NCBI GenBank assembly: GCA_029204225.1
Contig: CM055104.1
Span: 40,825,929-40,889,928 of the forward strand
Length of the DNA stretch: 64,000 nt
Direction of reading: 5' to 3'
Source of the DNA: Diphasiastrum complanatum
Taxonomy: Eukaryota > Streptophyta > Lycopodiopsida > Lycopodiales > Lycopodiaceae
Notes under the pieces: generated by a model
Seen by the model: the letters and a program-made list of their open reading frames with translations, nothing else
Database searches by the model: none
Told to the model about the DNA's origin: nothing
Position numbers and translations under genes: made by a program
Part shown: positions 61,315 to 64,000 of the stretch, one piece after another
Position numbering within the stretch: the stretch's first letter is position 1
How the letters are laid out: every line of letters begins with the position of its first letter

Positions 61315-62238
61315 ATGACTTCGGATTTTCGGTCTCTATTCCCTTTAGATTATCTTTTTGTTTTTAATAGTGATATACCATCTGAACATATGTTCGACAA
61401 ATGGCTCACACGTCTTCAGTATTACTTTGATACTTCTCGGCCAACTTGTCCAGGTCCTAATAAGATTCTTGATGCAATTTTTCTCTTAAAGGGTTCTGCT
61501 AGGTCGAAGTGGTTTGACTATTTCCATTCTCATCCGCCTATCTCTAAGTGGCATGACTTTCTACCAGTACTTCGCCTTCTTATGTTTTCCGATGATAATT
61601 CTGTAATTGTTCCTCATGTCGCTCTTACGAGTGGTATTATAGGTCTTGAGAGTTCTACTCCTTCTGATTCCTCTCGTGAGCATTCTTCCATATGCGAGGT
61701 TCGATTTTCTTGTGCAGGACAAATAGAGATAGAGTCACACATTTCTAGCGATTCACATGAGGTTGATTCACACATTGCTAGCGATACACATGAGGATGAT
61801 TCTATATCACATAATGTGAGCGAGTTGCCTGATTTACTTGAGATAGTTATTGATCTACTTGAGCTCGTCATTGTATCCCATAGTGAGTCAGAGTCACATA
61901 TACAGGTTCCTACTGATGCTGATTCACATATAAAGGTTGCGGCTGATATGGTCCTTGATAGTGATATAGCATGCTATGATACTATTGATGATGTCGTTGC
62001 ATGCTTTGATGGTGCTACCGAAGTTGTTGCATGCTATGATATTGTTCCATGCTTTGATACTGATATAGTATGCCTTGCTACTATTGCCGATGTTGCATGC
62101 TTTGACTTTGTTGTTGATTACTTTGATGCTACTCATGTTCCTAAGCGCCATGCTATAGATGTTGTCACCTATGCCTCTTTCAGATGCTTTGGCTACTCCA
62201 GTAGATCTCCATATGGCATATGGTTATACATTTCATGA
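61315..62238 (+). CDS. Gag-like protein of gypsy-derived element B
   Basis: 307 codons from the second in-frame ATG (61315), which starts MTSDFRSLFPLDYLF; an earlier ATG at 61267 adds 16 hydrophobic residues and is less likely. The first 100 residues resemble a capsid start (FDKWLTRLQYYFD, LLKGSARSKWFDYF). The rest is acidic repeat sequence: SHISSDSHEVDSHIASDTHE and then a run in which C-[YF]-D recurs (ACYD, ACFD, ACYD, PCFD, ACFD). No zinc knuckle is seen. The frame overlaps the protease frame by 80 nt in the +1 frame. Confidence 0.55.
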   Translation: MTSDFRSLFPLDYLFVFNSDIPSEHMFDKWLTRLQYYFDTSRPTCPGPNKILDAIFLLKGSARSKWFDYFHSHPPISKWHDFLPVLRLLMFSDDNSVIVPHVALTSGIIGLESSTPSDSSREHSSICEVRFSCAGQIEIESHISSDSHEVDSHIASDTHEDDSISHNVSELPDLLEIVIDLLELVIVSHSESESHIQVPTDADSHIKVAADMVLDSDIACYDTIDDVVACFDGATEVVACYDIVPCFDTDIVCLATIADVACFDFVVDYFDATHVPKRHAIDVVTYASFRCFGYSSRSPYGIWLYIS

Positions 62239-62947
62239 TGGTCCTATTGTATACCCACTAGCTTATTTTGCTGATACTCGTGTAGATGAGTATGCGGTTC
62301 TTCTAGATGCATATTTAGGCCAGAACTTATCAATTGATGCTTCTGTTATTATGCGTATGTATGTTGTTCCATTTGTGGATCATATTATTCTAGATGCAAG
62401 ACGAGAGTATATTTCTTTAGTGGATATAGGAAGTACACATTCATTTATTAGCAGTTACATTTCCACCAGGATTCGTGCTACACCTGTTCCTGCTTCCCAA
62501 CCTCTCAGTGTTGAAGTTGCTCGTTCCCATTCTTTTCCCAGTTCTCAGATGTTTCAGGGCTTGGATTATCGCATTGGTGATTTTTGTGGTCAGGCAAATT
62601 TCTACATCATTCCGCTAGAGCGCTATGACATTATTTTTGGTGCAGACTGGTTCCCTTCACTTGGTACTGTTGCTGTGGATCTCTCTCAGCAGACACTTTC
62701 CTTTACTCATGCTAGTCAGCATCATTCACTTGTTGGTATTGATTCCCAAGGTGACTATCAGTTGGTTACCGGGAAGCAGTTTATGTGTAGTCTACCAAAG
62801 GCTCGTGATGCAGCTCTTCTTTCCATTCAGAGTACATCAGTTGGTGCTTCACTTTCACCATCTGTGGTTCCTCTTCCTCAGGTTGATGATACTCCGGATT
62901 TACAGGTTGTTGCTGCATGCCTTGTGCCTACATGCCTTGATTCATAG
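62159..62947 (+). CDS. Gypsy retropepsin-like protease frame of element B
   Basis: 262 codons. The active-site segment reads YISLVDIGSTHSFISSYIS (about residues 80-98), where gypsy proteases have ALVDSGATHSFIS; here Asp-Ile-Gly-Ser. It is followed by GLDYRIGDF and the conserved ERYDIIFGADWFPSLGTV near 152-169. It ends with a stop at 62945-62947. No reverse transcriptase follows within the window. The initiating ATG is uncertain because the frame probably continues from the gag-like frame by frameshifting or has decayed. Confidence 0.6.
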   Translation: MLSPMPLSDALATPVDLHMAYGYTFHDGPIVYPLAYFADTRVDEYAVLLDAYLGQNLSIDASVIMRMYVVPFVDHIILDARREYISLVDIGSTHSFISSYISTRIRATPVPASQPLSVEVARSHSFPSSQMFQGLDYRIGDFCGQANFYIIPLERYDIIFGADWFPSLGTVAVDLSQQTLSFTHASQHHSLVGIDSQGDYQLVTGKQFMCSLPKARDAALLSIQSTSVGASLSPSVVPLPQVDDTPDLQVVAACLVPTCLDS

Positions 62948-64000
62948 ATATCGTATTCAGTGGTCATTCTTGGTTTCATTGATATTGCAGCCGTATACCT
63001 TGGTGGTATTTCTACTATTGCTTTTGTGCATACCTCAGATAGCCCTCTTGGTTCGGTGGTTGGTGCAGTATCTTCTCCATTGGTCTCTATATCTCCATCT
63101 CTTGAGTCCGTTATGGCTGATGTTCCTGCTGATTTCTATTGGGTTCTTCACGGGTCCACGTTTGATGGTTCCCTCGCTATTGGTGATCCGGTTGTATCTT
63201 CTTTCGCTTTACTCCATGGATCTCTGCTTGAGATTTGTGATCTGCCTCATGATATTTCTACGGTTCCTGACATGATTCATGCGCCTTTGGCCCTTACCAT
63301 TACACATTTTCCATCCGAGGATATTTGCCAGATGGTCACTATTACTTATCTAGGGTATTTATATGTTGGGATCTTTCTAGATGATTATACGGGCATCCTT
63401 CAGTCTCCTTGTGTTTCTACATATAGGTTTGCCGCAGTCCATGCCGATGGTATACACTTTTGGGCTTTTTATGCATTAGAAGTTTTCCATGCGACTGATT
63501 CCTTTTTACCTCTTGATATTTGGAATTCATGGTTATTACGTATCACTTGGATTTCATTTGGACCTATTGTCATACTACTGTTTCATTTTCAGCTATGGAT
63601 ATATGGCATTCCTGGTTATTACGTATAGCTTGGTTTTCATTTGGACCTGTTGATTGGTGCTGGTTTTTCCATATTACTGCTCGCCTACGATGCAGATATC
63701 TCTATGATTATGCATGTGGCTCTCTATTTGTTCCTTGGATTGTTGCTCATTGTCAGGCTTGACATATCCTGATCGCTTGGGTTATTGCCTCCATTCCAAC
63801 TATTGTTTGTCCAGGTGATCTTCAGGTTCCCCGTCATTTCGGGTTTGGTCTTCGATGCTGAGTTGCCACTTTATTCTGGTGTTCTGAGACCATCAGGGTA
63901 CCTTGAGAGAGTTCCTTCTCCTCTCTTGGATAGTTTTTGGGGATGTTGCGGCCACATACTTCAATGTTGCTCATATATGCTTTGGTATTCATTCCCAGCT

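Larger units (their letters stand above)
60233..64000 (+). mobile_element. Gypsy-derived element copy B: LTR/leader, gag-like and protease frames, no RT seen
   Basis: Copia homology stops at 60232. The next 400 bp look like an LTR with a TATA box (ggctataagt, 60477-60486) and a worn primer binding site (tgatgttagagc, 60639-60650). A pyrimidine-rich leader precedes a gag-like frame (61315-62238), a protease frame (62159-62947) and then about 0.8 kb shared with copy A (40813-41400). It runs off the right edge, so an RT beyond 64 kb cannot be excluded. Confidence 0.65.

Overview
This is a stretch of plant nuclear DNA: AT-rich, gene-poor and packed with LTR retrotransposons of different ages, long GA/CT microsatellites and very large introns. 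Two host genes are readable, both on the + strand and both broken into many short exons. The first (about 3.2-16.2 kb) is an RluA-family RNA pseudouridine synthase resembling the plant 'RNA pseudouridine synthase 7' type. Ten exons join in frame to 457 codons plus a stop; the N-terminal exon was not found. The second (43.6-50.0 kb) holds the first four exons of the intraflagellar-transport protein IFT70/TTC30, joined in frame; the rest of the gene would lie to the right of the window or has been lost. IFT proteins are kept only by plants that make flagellated sperm, so the sequence suggests a fern, lycophyte, cycad or Ginkgo rather than a flowering plant or conifer. I favour a fern or cycad because of the large repeat-filled introns.

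Layout. 0-1.7 kb: decayed Ty3/gypsy integrase-chromodomain end with the start of its LTR. 3.2-16.2 kb: pseudouridine synthase gene; its introns carry a TIR-like element with a GC hairpin minisatellite, a GGGAAA fold-back, and gypsy fragments on both strands. 16.2-18.7 kb: no gene seen. 19.0-24.8 kb: LINE scrap, + strand Ty1/copia fragment abutting a - strand copia element with PBS and 5' LTR. 25.2-29.2 kb: complete non-autonomous LTR element on the - strand (two 832-bp LTRs). 29.2-34.5 kb: decayed copia scraps and a pair of inverted LTR-like arms. 34.6-39.4 kb: - strand copia pieces interrupted by two gypsy gag fragments. 39.4-41.7 kb and 60.2-64.0 kb: two related gypsy-derived copies with protease but no visible reverse transcriptase; the first contains a nested LTR+PBS insertion. 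43.6-50.0 kb: IFT70. 50.0-52.2 kb: little. 52.9-59.1 kb: a complete young Ty3/gypsy chromovirus-type element with identical 358-bp LTRs and a perfect 5-bp target duplication, inserted into an older copia reverse transcriptase gene.

The two host genes have no evident functional link. One modifies RNA; the other belongs to the IFT-B complex that builds cilia. Everything else is nested transposon history. The most informative observations are the IFT70 exons, the young gypsy element with a single in-frame amber codon between protease and reverse transcriptase, palindromes at the 5' ends of three different gypsy LTRs, and LTRs carrying arrays of CACRYGTG palindromes.
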